Source of the DNA: Pisolithus tinctorius
Taxonomy: Eukaryota; Basidiomycota; Agaricomycetes; Boletales; Pisolithaceae
NCBI GenBank assembly: GCA_024663395.1
Contig: JANFAH010000029.1
Location: 620,001 to 684,000, forward strand
Length of the DNA stretch: 64,000 nucleotides
Reading direction: 5' to 3'
Shown here: positions 11,075 through 22,869 of the stretch, in pieces
Position numbering within the stretch: the first letter of the stretch is position 1
Layout of the letters: the number at the start of each line of letters is the position of its first letter
Translations under genes and position numbers: made by a program
The notes under the pieces: generated by a model
Seen by the model: only the letters and a program-made list of their open reading frames with translations
What the model was told of the DNA's origin: nothing
Databases searched by the model: none

Positions 11075-14036
11075 GATGCTCTGAGCGCGGCAACTCGTCC
11101 AGAGGAAGTCAAGCAAGGGCATGACGAAAAGAGCTGGCTGACATAGCCAGCGCCCAGCTGACAAAGACTAGGCTTACCACTTGTCGATGTAAGATGCTGC
11201 ATCATGGTGGACGAAGTCGCGAGTGGGAAATCGGTTTCGAAAGCTTATCAGCACCGAGCAGATAATGGGAGTGGGAATAGCAACATGTCAGCTGGGTGAA
11301 ACACTCAGATCAGCGCTGGCAGGTACTCACCAATAATAATAATCATTCAACGGCCATGGACGGCAGTGAGAGCTTGAAGAGCATCGGGTGACGAAGAGGG
11401 AACAATGGGAGGAGGCAAGGGTTCCTGCCAGCACGTGCAGAGCTGCAATACACCATCTGAACCTGCCCTAAGCGATGATGTTAGTGCCGTGACGTCCTCG
11501 AGGCCATGAACTGGTTCGAACCGCAAAGTGCTGGATGCAATTGTAAAGTGCTGCAAAGTCACTTTGCAATGGGAAATGTACGCTGATTTTTGCGACCACA
11601 CTGGCTGGATTCGCAAGGTCGAACCAATAAAATTGGTGAACTATTCGACAGGGCAAGACCCTTGAAGCTTGAAGTTGCCCACTTGCCGACTCGGGTTCCA
11701 TGTGACGCCGCAAGTCATTACGGTATTACATACAGTACAGTACTAGCAGGGTGGGGAGTTTCGTACATGATATGTACAGCCAATTCATGCTGTCACACAG
11801 GCACCAGCTAGGGTTACATGGTTACACTGTACTGTACATATACTACGCAGAACGAGTGCAGTTGATTTGTGGTGACCAGTATTCTGTCACTGACTTAGAT
11901 GGCGGCCCACCCATGATAAACCACTTGATACCAATAATAGGCCGGGCTCAACACATCATATTATGTCAGTTTATTAGTACGTATATTAGATGCAGCTCGG
12001 TACAAACCAATTTAGCTCATGGGCCTATCACAGCATTCCGTCATACATGTCAAGTCAACCACTGAGCTCAAGCGCTTGATGCGGCACAGTCATAGGAGAC
12101 ACCATAGCCGCCCCCCACCAACTTCTGAGGTTGCCCGACACACATTCGCATTCCAAGAATAGCTAAGACCTCAAAGGCTCAAACTGCCAACTCGTTATAT
12201 TGATAAATCTTAGAGTAGGTCTACGTCTCGATACCAATTGCAATCGGAGCCACCCGAAGGTCTAAGCGACGTTGACGGCATTCCATTCGGACCCTGAGTT
12301 CAGTGCTGAAGGTGAGTCACCCCCTACATTTGCTTCCGCATCCCGATGCCATCCTGCACGATCAACAATGCCAGTGCTGTCACGAGCGGTCAGACACTCT
12401 GAACGGCCGTCCCCGCCGCCGAAGACAAGCCGCTGCGACTGGGAGGCCGACGGAAAATTTGCAGTCCGCCAGCACAGCCACCTGCAAATTTTCCGGAATA
12501 AACTGACTTAGCATCAAGACTTTGTCTGCCCGACTGCGAGGTTGAAGGCCGACAACCAAAATCGAACAAAATTAGCACCTACACTCGTCGGGGTCGAAGA
12601 CCTATCATCAAAGAGGACTCGAGAGTCTACAGACTAAAGGTGACAGGTTTTATTTTGGTTCGAACATATACTACGTCAGTACCCTTTGGGTCTAGGGTTA
12701 AAAAGGTAGCAAACGAAGACGGGCGACTCGAGGTCACTTGGCGACACTTCGCAAGGGCTTCGGCCACCAGACGAAATACCAGACAGGGTACGAGAAATCA
12801 AGTGCGTGCATGCGCAGAGAGTCGAGGCTGTCGAAATGGGAATGGGACAGATGGACGAAGTGAAAGTCCCGGTGAGTGTATTGATATATAGTTTTCTTTA
12901 ATATGAGTTTTACTTTGCACGACGTTGCTCAACCGAGTTGTGCTGGCCTTCAGGTGATTCTACTCACCCTGACTTATAATTTCGAGTCCCATTGTTTTTT
13001 TCTTGGTGCTGAATCGTCTTAAGGACGAGCAGTAGTCGAGAGCACATATGCATTTAAGGATAGTAAATACATGACTGAGCGAGAGTTTTTTTTATAGGTA
13101 CATATACATCTTCAAGCTGCCTTGTAGAGGGTCTGTGTCCGCTGTACCAGCCACTGCGCTGTGTTACACCACATTACCGTTTGCGCCAAGACTGTGCCTC
13201 GAAGAGCAGTCATTGACTCGCTCTGCACTCGATTTATCACTCACTTGTTCGCTTGCCTGGAGTTTATCTCCATCATCATTTGCTGCGAGGTTTGGGTTTT
13301 GAGGGGAGTGTTCAAGAGGCAGGGAGTGTGTTCGAGAGGCCAGGTGGCATTTGTGGGTGGAGAGAGTTGTGTCTGAGGGCGAAAGGTTTTGAGGATGAAG
13401 AGGGTTGTTCAGCGAGATCAGGAGCGCGTTTTGGGGAGAAGGGGGGTCATGTTCGAGTAGTAAGGAGGTTAGGGGTGAAGAGTTGTGTTTGAAGGGCATG
13501 AGGATATGCAGCGAGGTCGAGGGAAGCAGATGCGAGGATGAGGATGTTTGTGCGAGGAGGAGAGCGACTGCAGACGGTCGAATTCTAAACCACCCCTCGG
13601 ATGTAGGGAATGAGTTCAAGTTCCCTAGGAGAATCCATCTTGGTCAGGAGTTTAGGGGTGGAAGGACTTGTTTATTTCTTGCTTTTGTTTTTGTGTTTGT
13701 ACCACTGGACTTAGTGGCGAGCAGTTGTGTTGCTGACTAAGCATGCGCACTGTGTTTGCGCAAGTTTGGTTTACCATACAAGTAATCCATGTCACAGGCC
13801 CTCAGTAGTAGGGTGGTTTCGTCTCGCATTTCAGCGAGTTTTTGAAGTTAGAATTATTACTTTGGGAAGTACCCAAAGTGCCAGGAGGACTGGCAAGAGT
13901 TATTGGACAGACAAAGCTAAGTTTTCTTTTCTAGTTCGCATTTTTTACATTTTTACTACACTTCCTTTCTCCAGAGAGAACCTCCCTCTTGGGTCGAGCA
14001 CTATACTCGCCCATTACTGACATTTACTATTTCTAG
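11075..14036. other. Region without a recognisable gene
   Basis: I see no conserved domain, no convincing intron-exon structure and no repeat that stands out. ORFs of 60-150 codons exist on both strands but look like chance ORFs. The sequence remains relatively CpG-rich compared with the right half of the window. Confidence 0.5.
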
Positions 14037-14528
14037 GTACCTTCTATTACCTATTCCTACATCGGGTATGTAGATGGAGATTGGGCAGTGGATATCAATG
14101 ACTGCCGCTCTGTTACTGGCTATACTTTCATCCTTTCTGGTGGAGCTGTTAGCTGGTCATCGAAAAAGCAATCATCTGTTGCTCTCTCGAGTACAGAAGC
14201 CGAGTACATGGCCGCGTGCGCTGCCACAAAGGAAGCTATCTGGATTTGTACCCTAGTCCTCAAACTTGAGACTGTGTCATCGCACAAACCCACTCCCCTC
14301 CTCATCGACAATCAATCTGCTATCTCACTGGCTCGAAATGCGATGTTCCACGACCGCACGAAACATATTGCGATCTGTCATCACTTCATACGAGAGAAGG
14401 TGGATTCTGGAGAAGTAGTCATCAACTATGTGTCTACCAATGACCAGGTGGCCGACATGCTGACTAAGGGTGTGTCTAGGGAGAAGCATGTTTGTTTCTC
14501 TGAAGCTATGGGTATTATTTTCTTTTAA
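14037..14528 (+). pseudogene. Ty1/copia RNase H fragment
   Basis: The open frame from 14037 reads GYVDGDWAVDINDCRS, then TGYTFILSGGAVSW, SSKKQSSVALSSTEAEYMA, LLIDNQSAI and DRTKHIAICHHFIRE, ending with VADMLTKG. These are the ordered motifs of a copia RNase H domain, including the Asp at GYVDGDWA and the Glu in STEAEY. The stop is at 14526-14528. Nothing upstream is recognisable as reverse transcriptase, so only the 3' end of the element survives. It is followed after 31 bp by a purine-rich GAAGGGG and an LTR start, as expected at the 3' end of a copia element. Confidence 0.88.
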
Positions 14529-14559
14529 TTCCTTCTTGACTATACTCGTTGAAGGGGCA

Positions 14560-14818
14560 TGTTGGAGTTTATCCCTTTTACCTTAGTTGTGGTTCACCGA
14601 GCACAGCATTACGTAATCCAAAAGCGGACACTTAGCAGTTTATTTTTCCTTACTGCACCTCAGCTTCAACCAACTTGAAGTCTGAGGTGGGACTCCTTCC
14701 ATTCATTATATTGGAACACTTACTTACCTACCTACAGTATATTCCTCTCTATAGGTAGTTAATTGTTTAGCTTCAACCAACTTGAAGTCTGAGTATATTC
14801 CTCTCTATAGACTTGACA
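14560..14818 (+). repeat. LTR of the copia fragment (3' LTR, about 259 bp)
   Basis: The sequence begins TGTTGGAG directly after the purine-rich GAAGGGGCA tract that follows the RNase H remnant, and I place the end at TTGACA (14818). Inside, AGCTTCAACCAACTTGAAGT occurs twice (about 14660 and 14769), as does GTATATTCCTCTCTATAG. The 3' boundary is inferred from the TG...CA rule because no second LTR is present for comparison. Confidence 0.6.
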
Positions 14819-14869
14819 ATCCTGCAGCTCGTCATCCTCCAAAACCAGTGAGGGGCTTTGAGGACAGTG

Positions 14870-15791
14870 TCAGCTGCGGGGACGGTTGGCTGCGACAGTT
14901 TGGGGACGTTCCACTGCTCCATCAGACGCCTCAGTTACAGCGCGACTGCGGGGCCGCCTTGACTGCGACCGTGCAGCCTTCACTCCAGTGAAGATACTGC
15001 ACCTGTACTTCTGGCAGCTACACTGCCAACAAGCAGAACCGGGCTTGACCGCGCATGGCAGGTTTTTCTCTGTGCACCTATCGCATCGGTCTTCTTCAGC
15101 AATGGGTATATAGCCAGCAGCAGGGGTTGCAAGACCTGCAATCGAGTGGCCACAACTGGCAGATGCTCCAGCAGTCGCTGTCGAAACGTCTGCATCACTT
15201 GCTGCCACTGACCTTGTACACTTCGGTGGCCTTCTACTTCTGGGCCGAGTGCCTGTAGGAGCAGCGTGACTGGTTGATCGGCCATGAGGTTCTTCCAAAG
15301 TTTCAGCAGTGGCGGGAGCAGTGTCACTTATCTGAAGTGGTTCCAATGGAACTGCGTGCCCTTTACCCTTATTGACTGGCCGGCCAATCTGGTACCATGG
15401 ATGGTCCGTGACATCAGCATCTGTTGCATCTCTGATCTTGTCAAAGTCTGGCCACTCCTTCACTGCCGTACGCACCACTGGATCTCTCATAACCATTTCA
15501 GCTGCGATGATGTGGGTGGGGATGGTGAATTTTGAGGGCAGTTCCTCTACCAAAGGGCACACACGGGTCTGGAATGTTGTAAATATCAGAGAAAAAATAG
15601 ATTGGCAGGTGACAAACCAACTGCTCCCAAATGACATGCATAGCTTTTTGCCAGTATTGCTTGTTCCTATGGTCATGGAGTGTCAAAAGCTCTGCCATGA
15701 CAATGTCTGCAGCATTAGCAACTATTTCATGTGGGAGAGCGACGGGGGAAGCGGCGGTGGCGGTTTGTGATGTTTCAGCCTGTTGGGACAT
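14870..15791 (-). CDS. Cysteine-cluster accessory protein of a transposon neighbourhood
   Basis: Two exons (15791-15618 and 15568-14870) joined across a 49-nt intron (GTTTGT...CCAG) give an intact 290-residue protein. The start is the ATG at 15789-15791. The N-terminal half is helical-looking with no known domain. A low-complexity Pro/Arg/Ser/Ala region follows. Near the C-terminus is a cysteine cluster, CDRCTEKNLPCAV then CWQCSCQKYRCS, followed by a basic tail. Similar Cys clusters are common in multicopy, transposon-linked proteins of Agaricomycetes and resemble a zinc-binding fold. Function unknown. It is one of the few intact frames in the window and lies divergent from the gene at 16776-17709. 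Confidence 0.65.
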
Positions 15792-16775
15792 TTTTGTGGA
15801 AGTTGGGTACTGGTATGAGAGCAATGCAGTCAATTGATAGTTGACAATTGCATCGGCAGCACAGCCGCATTTTATATTTTCATGAACCATTGTGCCGGCA
15901 TCAACACTGGCCAGTAGACAAACAAGCCCAAATAGCCAAACCCAACATTGTGACATGATTCAACAATATTTCAATCAACTTATCAACATTCTACAGATCA
16001 CAAAGTATCATGGAGCAAAAGTCAGTAAGATGGAGGCCGGTGTAGGAAAAGTCCAAGTAGCTGTATAATACGAGCTAGATGGCTTAGATAACAACAATAA
16101 TAAATGAAGGGAACGAATTGCTCGTCCCAAGGGATTCTGGACTGTTGAGACTAGAAGGTGAGACCCGGCACTTTGTAGCAGTAGTGGTTCGTGACGTGTG
16201 CGGCGTGGTCTGCGGGATAGTACTGGTGATGCGAGCGGTGCGAGCGGTATACGTAGTTCATGCACGGCAGAATGCGAGACATGTGGTGTAGACAAAGTGT
16301 AAAGGAAACTCGTGGTGACCTTCTGAGTGCCAAAAGGTATCATTCTGTACCTAAGTACAGGGCTTTATAGTCCGGGCAAACCCGGAACCTAAGTAAGACA
16401 GGGTACAGTAAGGGAAAGCCGTGCAACAGCGCGTACACAGAAGACAGGCCAAAACAGAGGCCAAGGGTATACTACAAGCACTAAAGGAATAGAGACCGTG
16501 ACAAGAGAAAGAGTCCGAGGAAAAGCAACAACTGGAGCACAGCGGCCACAGGTATAGCATTGTGTGAGAGGGAGCGAGGGCGTGGGAAGGTAGCACGTGA
16601 ACAATGGTGAATGCAAGAGGGGAGTGGACGTAACAGTAGTCATGGAACGGTTAATGATAGGGGCTTATGCGTCCAGGGAATGTGGATTCCTCACACCAGG
16701 CAGTCCGGACACTCGATGTAAGTAGTCGTTAAAACATAAAACAGTCAATAACCTTTGCCAGTCATCTCCCCACAG
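15792..16775. other. Intergenic region, no gene recognised
   Basis: This lies between two divergently oriented genes. Short minus-strand ORFs (16008-16643) are low-complexity and have no recognisable motif. The first exon and promoter of the plus-strand gene at 16776 are probably here but I cannot place them. Confidence 0.4.
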
Positions 16776-17709
16776 AGGAAAGCTCGGGTATTGCCAGGTG
16801 CCGATGATACAGATATGGCTGTTGATGAACTGGAATTTCTACCATTCGGAGTAGCCGTGAATGCCCCAGCTTGGGGCCATCAGCTAGGATCGCCATCGTC
16901 CTCCATGCCGCCGAATGCCGGCCCTTCCCGGCCATCACTAAGTATGCTTGCACCATCTTGGGACTCCCCGCCACTTTCGCTGGAGGTACAGCCATCTGCT
17001 TCTGATCAACAATGGGAGTCACGGCAAGGAAGTCTTTCCATGCCATCCTTGGCCGCCATTGCGCCCAGCTGGGATTCACCCACATCTTCACTGGCAGTCT
17101 CACCCCCACCTAGATTGTTGCCAGCATCCACACCAATTGCCAAGACTGTGCCATCTCCCCTGGGACATGCACGTATGGATGAGCGGTTAGATTGTGCGGC
17201 AGCTGCCGGGCCGCAGCCCATCCCGGCTACATCCTGGCAACCATCTCTGGAGCCTACGGCCACTGATGCTGCCGCTGGTGAGTGCCATGTCATCTCTTGT
17301 TGCTGCCAGTATTAAGTGTATTAGCTCGCTTTTCCATGCTCCAACATTTCGCCAGCGACTTGGGTATACAAGGAATTCATGATGAAGGTCCGATTACAAC
17401 ATGTAAGTGGTTTATGATATCCCTCACATATATATCAATCATCCAGCAGTGGAAAAAGCATGGCGGCTTGCAGTTCTTCTCACAGGACCAGCTGATGAGC
17501 ACCCGCCCTGTCTTAACACCACCACCGATGGGCCAATCGTTGTGGCCTACAACCACTACAGCAATACATTGGTGGAATCAAGCATCCGATTTCGTCTGTT
17601 GCTTGCAAGGAGAGCGCAGCTGGCAAGGACTCAGCAATATATACAAGATTTGATGACCAGCAATTGGGATGGCGAGGATGAATTGGAACTGGATGAGGAT
17701 TTATTGTAA
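16776..17709 (+). CDS. Uncharacterised multi-exon gene, 5' end not resolved
   Basis: The first supported exon begins after a TCCCCACAG acceptor at 16775. It encodes an acidic then Ser/Pro-rich region with a repeated APSWDSP motif. After a short intron starting GTGAGT near 17279, an exon reads ASDLGIQGIHDEGPITT. A second intron (17402 to about 17448) then leads in frame to VEKAWRLAVLLTGPADEHPP and a charged end, DGEDELELDEDLL, with stop TAA at 17707-17709. The terminal exon is well formed but I recognise no domain. It converges on the 3' end of the accessory gene whose last exon was at 17776-17809 before the copia insertion. Confidence 0.5.
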
Positions 17710-17814
17710 TTGTAGCTATTGGTTGTCAAAATCAAGTATCACATTCCATTGCCATGTAAAATACAAATGCTAACATCACCTACATTTCTTGGAGGGACTA
17801 GGAGTAGGAACATC

Positions 17815-18103
17815 CGAAGGTATGAGTTTCTCAGTGTATGAAGTAGTCACTATATTAGTACCTAATGAAGGTATGAGTTTCTACACTATGTCAGTACCAA
17901 GTAAACAAGTGGGAATCTAGCTATACTCACCTCAGTGTATGAAGTAGTCACTGAGGTGGAAAAGAACGGTGTGGAAAATTTATAGTACCATAATTAGTAA
18001 GCGCATTGACATCGGAATTTAATTCCGAGGGTCGGGGAACAATTCCGAGCCCTCTGGGCGAAACTCTGAGATGCTACCGTAACTCTGGATTGCATTCTCG
18101 ACA
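17815..18103 (-). repeat. 3' LTR of the copia element (289 bp)
   Basis: In element orientation it starts TGTCGAG (at 18103) and ends CCTTCG (at 17815). It differs from the 5' LTR at nine bases and no indels, all at CpG-derived positions. It contains an internal partial duplication of a segment beginning GAAGGTATGAGTTTCT. Confidence 0.93.
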
Positions 18104-18113
18104 CTCCCCCTCA
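18104..18113 (-). other. Polypurine tract of the copia element
   Basis: On the minus strand TGAGGGGGAG immediately precedes the 3' LTR start TGTCGAG. The pol stop codon TGA (18111-18113) forms its first bases. This is the expected primer site for plus-strand DNA synthesis. Confidence 0.85.
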
Positions 18114-21100
18114 ATCGGAACAAAGTCCGAGTGCGGACACGAAGTGTTTCACCTTGATGCTAGGTAGAGGCTTGGTAAGGGTATTGGCAACCATGTCGTC
18201 AGTAGGACAATAAATTAAACGAAAGGAATTGTTTTCCACAGCAAAACAAATGAAATGGTATTGTATGTCGATGTGCTTTGTGCGAGCATGATAGCTGCCA
18301 TCTTTGGTAAGTGTGATGGCAGATTGACTGTCGGAATACAGTGGGATAGGGTGTTTGAGTGGTTGGAAAACTTCTCCGATGAGTTGTCGAAGCCACAGGC
18401 CCTCTTTGGCTGCATGAGTTGCTGCGACATACTCCACTTCAGCAGTGGAGAGCGTTACAAGTTCTTGTTTCCGTGAAGCCCAACTGATAGCTCCACCATC
18501 CAGTAGGTAGGCATATCCGCTTATAGCATGTCGATGCTCCTGCGAAGCTCCATCTGCATTGGTATAGCCTTCGAGGCCTCGTTCTGAATTTCCGAACATT
18601 AAAGCGAGCGCTTTTGTGCCTGAGATATACCTGTAGATTCGTTTCACGGCCTCCCAGTGAGTCATGTTGGGTGCATTGTTGAACTGCACGACTGTGGAGA
18701 CAGCAAATGCAATGTCAGGGCGCATTCCAACGGCGAGGTGCATGAGGGAGCCAACAGCAGCATGGTAGGGTACGTTTTTCATGTGTGCAGCTTCTTCGGC
18801 TGGCTGCAGAATTTCTCCACAAGAGAGTTTTATTCTGGGGTCCATTGGAATTGTGGCAGGTTTGCAGTCAGCAAGGTTGTATTTCGTTAGGATGGCCTCG
18901 ATGTATGACTGCTGCGACAGGGATATGGTGCGGGCTTCTCTGTTCCATGTCACCTTCATCCCAAGTAGCCAACTGATGGGCCCTAGGTCGGAGATTTTAA
19001 AACAAGTGCTGATCTCCTGTTTAAATGAGCGAATTAATGGTGGGGAACTGCCTGTTACAGTGCAGTCATCGATGTGGCTGGCAAGGATGAGGATTTCCGA
19101 TCCTATGCGACCGTAGAACACTCCCCAGTCTGCGTGTGCTCTGGTGAGCCCAAGATCTGCAAGAGTAGCGCATAGCTTCTGGTACCACCGAAGCATGCCT
19201 TGTTTCGAGCCATATAATGCTACGTTTAGCTTCCCAACTGGATGGGAAAAATTCCGCCCTACAGCGTAGCCCTCAGGGAGCTCCATGTAGATGTCTTCGC
19301 CATCTCCGAGTTTGCCATTGAGGAATGCCGAGTGGAAATAGAATACATTGATATCCCAGTCATTGTGTGCAGCAACTGCTAGTATGGTGCAGAGAGATGC
19401 GAGTCTTGCGACGGGAGCATATGTTTCATCATAGTCAATGCCCTGGATCTGAGAATAGCCCTTAGCGACTAGGCAGGCCCTGTACTTCTCGATTTCTCTG
19501 GCAGCGTTGCGTTTGATCTTGAAGACCCATTTGCATCCTACAACATTTGCACCTTTGGGGCACTCAGCGACATCCCAGGTATGCGCTTCCTCTAGGCTGT
19601 TTAATTCCACATTTATGGCATTTTGCCACTTCAGCCAGTCAGCTCGGGATTTCGCCTCACGGACTGTTGATGGGTCTAGCCCTTCAGCTTCAGCCATCCC
19701 TGCCACCATAGCATACACGATGTTAGTGTCATCTTCATCAGCAGCTAGTTCTTCATCGAATACATAGGTAGCGTTTTCTCGGGATTTCGGGCTGTTTGGG
19801 TTGCTATCACTCTCTCAGAGTTCTTTTACGAAGTCGAGAGGGATGCGCCCATCACGAGTGCCTTCCCCTGCACGTAGGCACCTCATATAGTCTGATTCGA
19901 AGCGCTGGCGAGTGGAACGATGAGGTTGAGGTGGAGGTGTTTTGAAATTGTCTCCGAGTGGGTCCGGAATTAGTCTCGGAATTCCTGAAGTTGCTTCGGT
20001 GGGTCGCTCAACCATCTGTGGGGCCTCGGAATTTCCCTGTGAAGCTGCGGAGTTCCGTTCTGAGGTTTCGGAATTTCGTTTTGAGGCTTCGGAATTCCCC
20101 TGCTCCCCCTCGAGTGGCACACCATGTGGTACAGACACATCTCGGCGCTCGAAAATGACACTTCTTTCAATTCCGATTGCTCATGTGTCAGGCCAGTAGA
20201 TATGGTGGCCATCGCTCTCAGGGTCAAAACCTACCCAGTGTCCATCTCGGGCTCACATGTCTAGTTTGGAGCCAGAGGTGTCATGGACCTTGACACAACA
20301 TCCCCAGACCAGAATTTTTGAGAGATCGGGTGGTCTTTGGTAGAGCATTTCGTAGGGAGTTTTCGTGCCTAGACGGCAAGTTGACAAGCAGTTTTTGAGC
20401 CAGGTCGCATGCATAATGGCCTCCCCCCAGAGGTTCTTGGGTAGGCCACTGGCATGAATCATCGCATGTACACGCTCAACAAGTGTTCTGTTGAGTCGTT
20501 CTGCAACTCCATTGTGTTCAGGGGTATCATGGACGGTTATGCGTCATTCTGTGCCTCGGGATTTCAGATATTCCGAAAATTCCGCACTAAGGTATTCTCC
20601 CCCTTGATCTGAGCGAAGTCGCTTGACTTTGGTGTCGAACTGTGTGTTCAGCCATGCTTCATAGGCCTTATATGACATGAAGGTCTTGGCTTTCGTCTTT
20701 TGGAGGTACAGCTTGGTGTAGCAGGTGTGGTCGTCTGTGAATGAGACGTAGTACTGACTGTGGCCAGGGGTTTGGACCGGAGAAGGTCCCCAGAGATCTG
20801 TGTGGACCTTGTCACCTAGGTGTTCATGGCGGGGTGGGTCACGCTCCTTCCCAATGGGCTTCCGAGTCGCTTTGGCATATTCACATGAATTGCATGTGCC
20901 CATGGTAGGATGTGCTTCGTCCAGTCTAATTCCGGTAATCGTGCCATTCTTGAGCATGCGCCAGATGGCTTCGGGAGCGATGTGGCCAAGCCTTATGTGA
21001 ATCTCCTCCATGGTTAAGGATTCCGTGGCCTTGGCTAGGCCTGCGAAGGCATGACAAGCTCGTTTGAGACAGTAGAGGCCTTTTTGCATTGGAATTTCAG

Positions 21101-22508
21101 CTACTTTCTTTTTCTGAGCATCGAAAATTTGACAACGCTTGTCTCGGAATAATGCCACATACCCAGCGATGTCAAGTTTGCTAATGGAAACGAGTGTAAT
21201 TCCCATCTTGGGAGCATAGAGCACGTCCTTGAGTCAAATATGGGTCTGGGTAGTGCCGTTTGGGAGTGAAATTGCAAGGTCGCCTTTCCCGATGGCATGG
21301 AAGGTGTGGTTGTCGGCAGCGGTGATAGGTTTGGGTATGATTGGCTTGTAGTCGAGGAATTTGCTGTGGTAGGAGGACATATGACGTGAAGTGCCAGAGT
21401 CGAACAGGATTGTCTCTTCTGCGGAATTTAGGCTTTCGCCTGCAAGGAGAACATGGTTGTAGTTGTTCGTATATGCATCTTCTTCGTCATTAACAATGTC
21501 CTGGGGGTTCGGAATTTCTTCCTCCACAATTTCCATAAGCCAGTCATCATCCTGTGGGTGCACTAGCCAAACTCCATCAGGTTCCGAGTCAGCGCTGGTC
21601 TGCGCACTCGAGCTGGCTGATGCACTGGCCGCAGTGGCCGCTTTTCCGATACCTTTCTCCTTCTGTTTCCCTTTTCCCTTGTTCTGGAACCACTTGGGCG
21701 CTCGCCCAGCTTTTCCGCCACCCTCTTCCCAGCATTGGTCTTTCGTATGACCTTTCTTTCTGCAGTTTTCACAAGTGGACTTCTTTCCATCCTTTGCTGA
21801 GTAAGCCGCATCTTTGGAATTTCCAGAGTTTCCAGAGTTGCCTCTCTTCGTCTGTGTTTGGCGCCTATCATATTCATCAGAAATTACTTTGATTATGAAG
21901 TCCGGAGATAGGTCCTTTTGCATGACTAGGGCCAAAGATGTCATAGCTGTGAGGTTGGAGTCGTAAGAAGTGGGAAGTGAACTGAGGATGATGGCTGCAA
22001 AGTCGTCGTCTGTGATTGACTGTCCAAGCGCGGCAAGTTGTTCGCGCAGTGCATGCATCTTGTCGAAGTGAGCGCGGACATCGCCTTTTTCCAAACAGCG
22101 GGATTCTTGGAGTTTTCTCCGAAGGTCAATTGCAACGACGCAAGAGCGGTTTTGGAAAAGATCGGTGAGGACACCCCACACACTCTTTGCAGTCTCTTCC
22201 TTCAGGACTCGAAGGAATAGAGATTCCGGGAGCAACACAGCGATCACTTGCTTGATGTATCCGTCGTCCTTAGCCCATTGCCGCAGTTTTTCTGGGTATT
22301 CACTGACAAGTTTTTGCTCCGTGGCTGTGGGCTTCCAGGAGGCATCTTTCCCTGCTGAAGGGTCCTCTGGTTTCGCATCCAAGCCGGTCAGGTGTCCGAT
22401 CAGCCCTTTCGAGCTGATGGCCCATTCAACCCAAGCCTTGTAGTATAGCCAGTTGCTTCCATCCGCATTTAGGGTTGGGACTTGTAAGGAATGATCGTCT
22501 TTTGCCAT
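18111..22508 (-). pseudogene. copia gag-pol polyprotein interrupted by five TGA codons
   Basis: One frame of 1,466 codons runs from ATG at 22508 to TGA at 18111 with no frameshift. In order it holds a UBN2-type Gag, the zinc knuckle CENCRKKGHTKDQC, protease DSGTSRHM, integrase zinc-binding residues (HIRLGH, then CNSC), integrase core (HTDLWGP, FTDDH, DQGGEY, DTPEHNGVAER), reverse transcriptase (WVFKIKR, FHSAFLNG, LYGSKQG, SHIDDCT as the YxDD-type site) and RNase H (GYTNADG, STAEVEY, DSQSAI). In-frame stops are at 21234-21236, 20544-20546, 20253-20255, 20181-20183 and 19815-19817. All are TGA in positions where an Arg codon fits relatives. The first RNase H catalytic Asp is replaced by Asn (18558-18560). 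Confidence 0.93.
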
Positions 22509-22548
22509 AGTGGGTATTGTTGCTGTGTATTAACTCTTTCGGAATTAG

Positions 22549-22572
22549 AGCGCGAGAGCGGGGCTCATAACC
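22549..22572 (-). other. Primer binding site matching the 5' half of initiator tRNA-Met
   Basis: The plus strand here reads AGCGCGAGAGCGGGGCTCATAACC. Its last part equals the anticodon arm of eukaryotic initiator tRNA-Met (GGGCTCATAACC with CAT anticodon), so the element RNA is complementary to an internally cleaved tRNA. This is the priming mode known for Drosophila copia. Three bases separate it from my LTR boundary at 22576, so either the LTR ends a few bases later or a small spacer exists. Confidence 0.75.
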
Positions 22573-22575
22573 TAA

Positions 22576-22864
22576 CGAAGGTATGAGTTTCTCAGTGTAC
22601 GAAGTAGTCACTATATTAGTACCTAACGAAGGTATGAGTTTCTACACTATGTCAGTACCAAGTAAATGAGTGGGAATCTAGCTATACTCACCTCAGTGTA
22701 TGAAGTAGTCACTGAGGTGGAAAAGAACGGTGCGGAAAATTTATAGTACCATAATTAGTAAGCGCATTGACATCGGAATTTAATTCCGAGGGTCGGGGAA
22801 CAATTCCGAGCCCTCTGGGTGAAACTCTGAGACGCTACCATAACTCCGGATTGCATTCTCGACA
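22576..22864 (-). repeat. 5' LTR of the copia element (289 bp)
   Basis: This copy has the same length as the 3' LTR, with TGTCGAG at its start (22864). It is followed outside by the ACATC target duplication. Confidence 0.93.
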
Positions 22865-22869
22865 ACATC

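Larger units (their letters stand above)
17815..22864 (-). mobile_element. Complete Ty1/copia LTR retrotransposon (5,050 bp), coding frame decayed
   Basis: The element has two 289-bp LTRs, a single gag-pol frame, a tRNA-type primer site next to the 5' LTR and a polypurine tract next to the 3' LTR. It is flanked by the 5-bp duplication ACATC (17810-17814 and 22865-22869). Domain order is Gag, zinc knuckle, protease, integrase, reverse transcriptase and RNase H, which defines copia. It sits in the last exon of a minus-strand accessory gene: the flanks join into an open frame ending PSPSKKCR and a stop at 17776. The only obvious lesions in the coding frame are five TGA codons and single substitutions. 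The element is therefore inactive but structurally complete. Confidence 0.95.
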
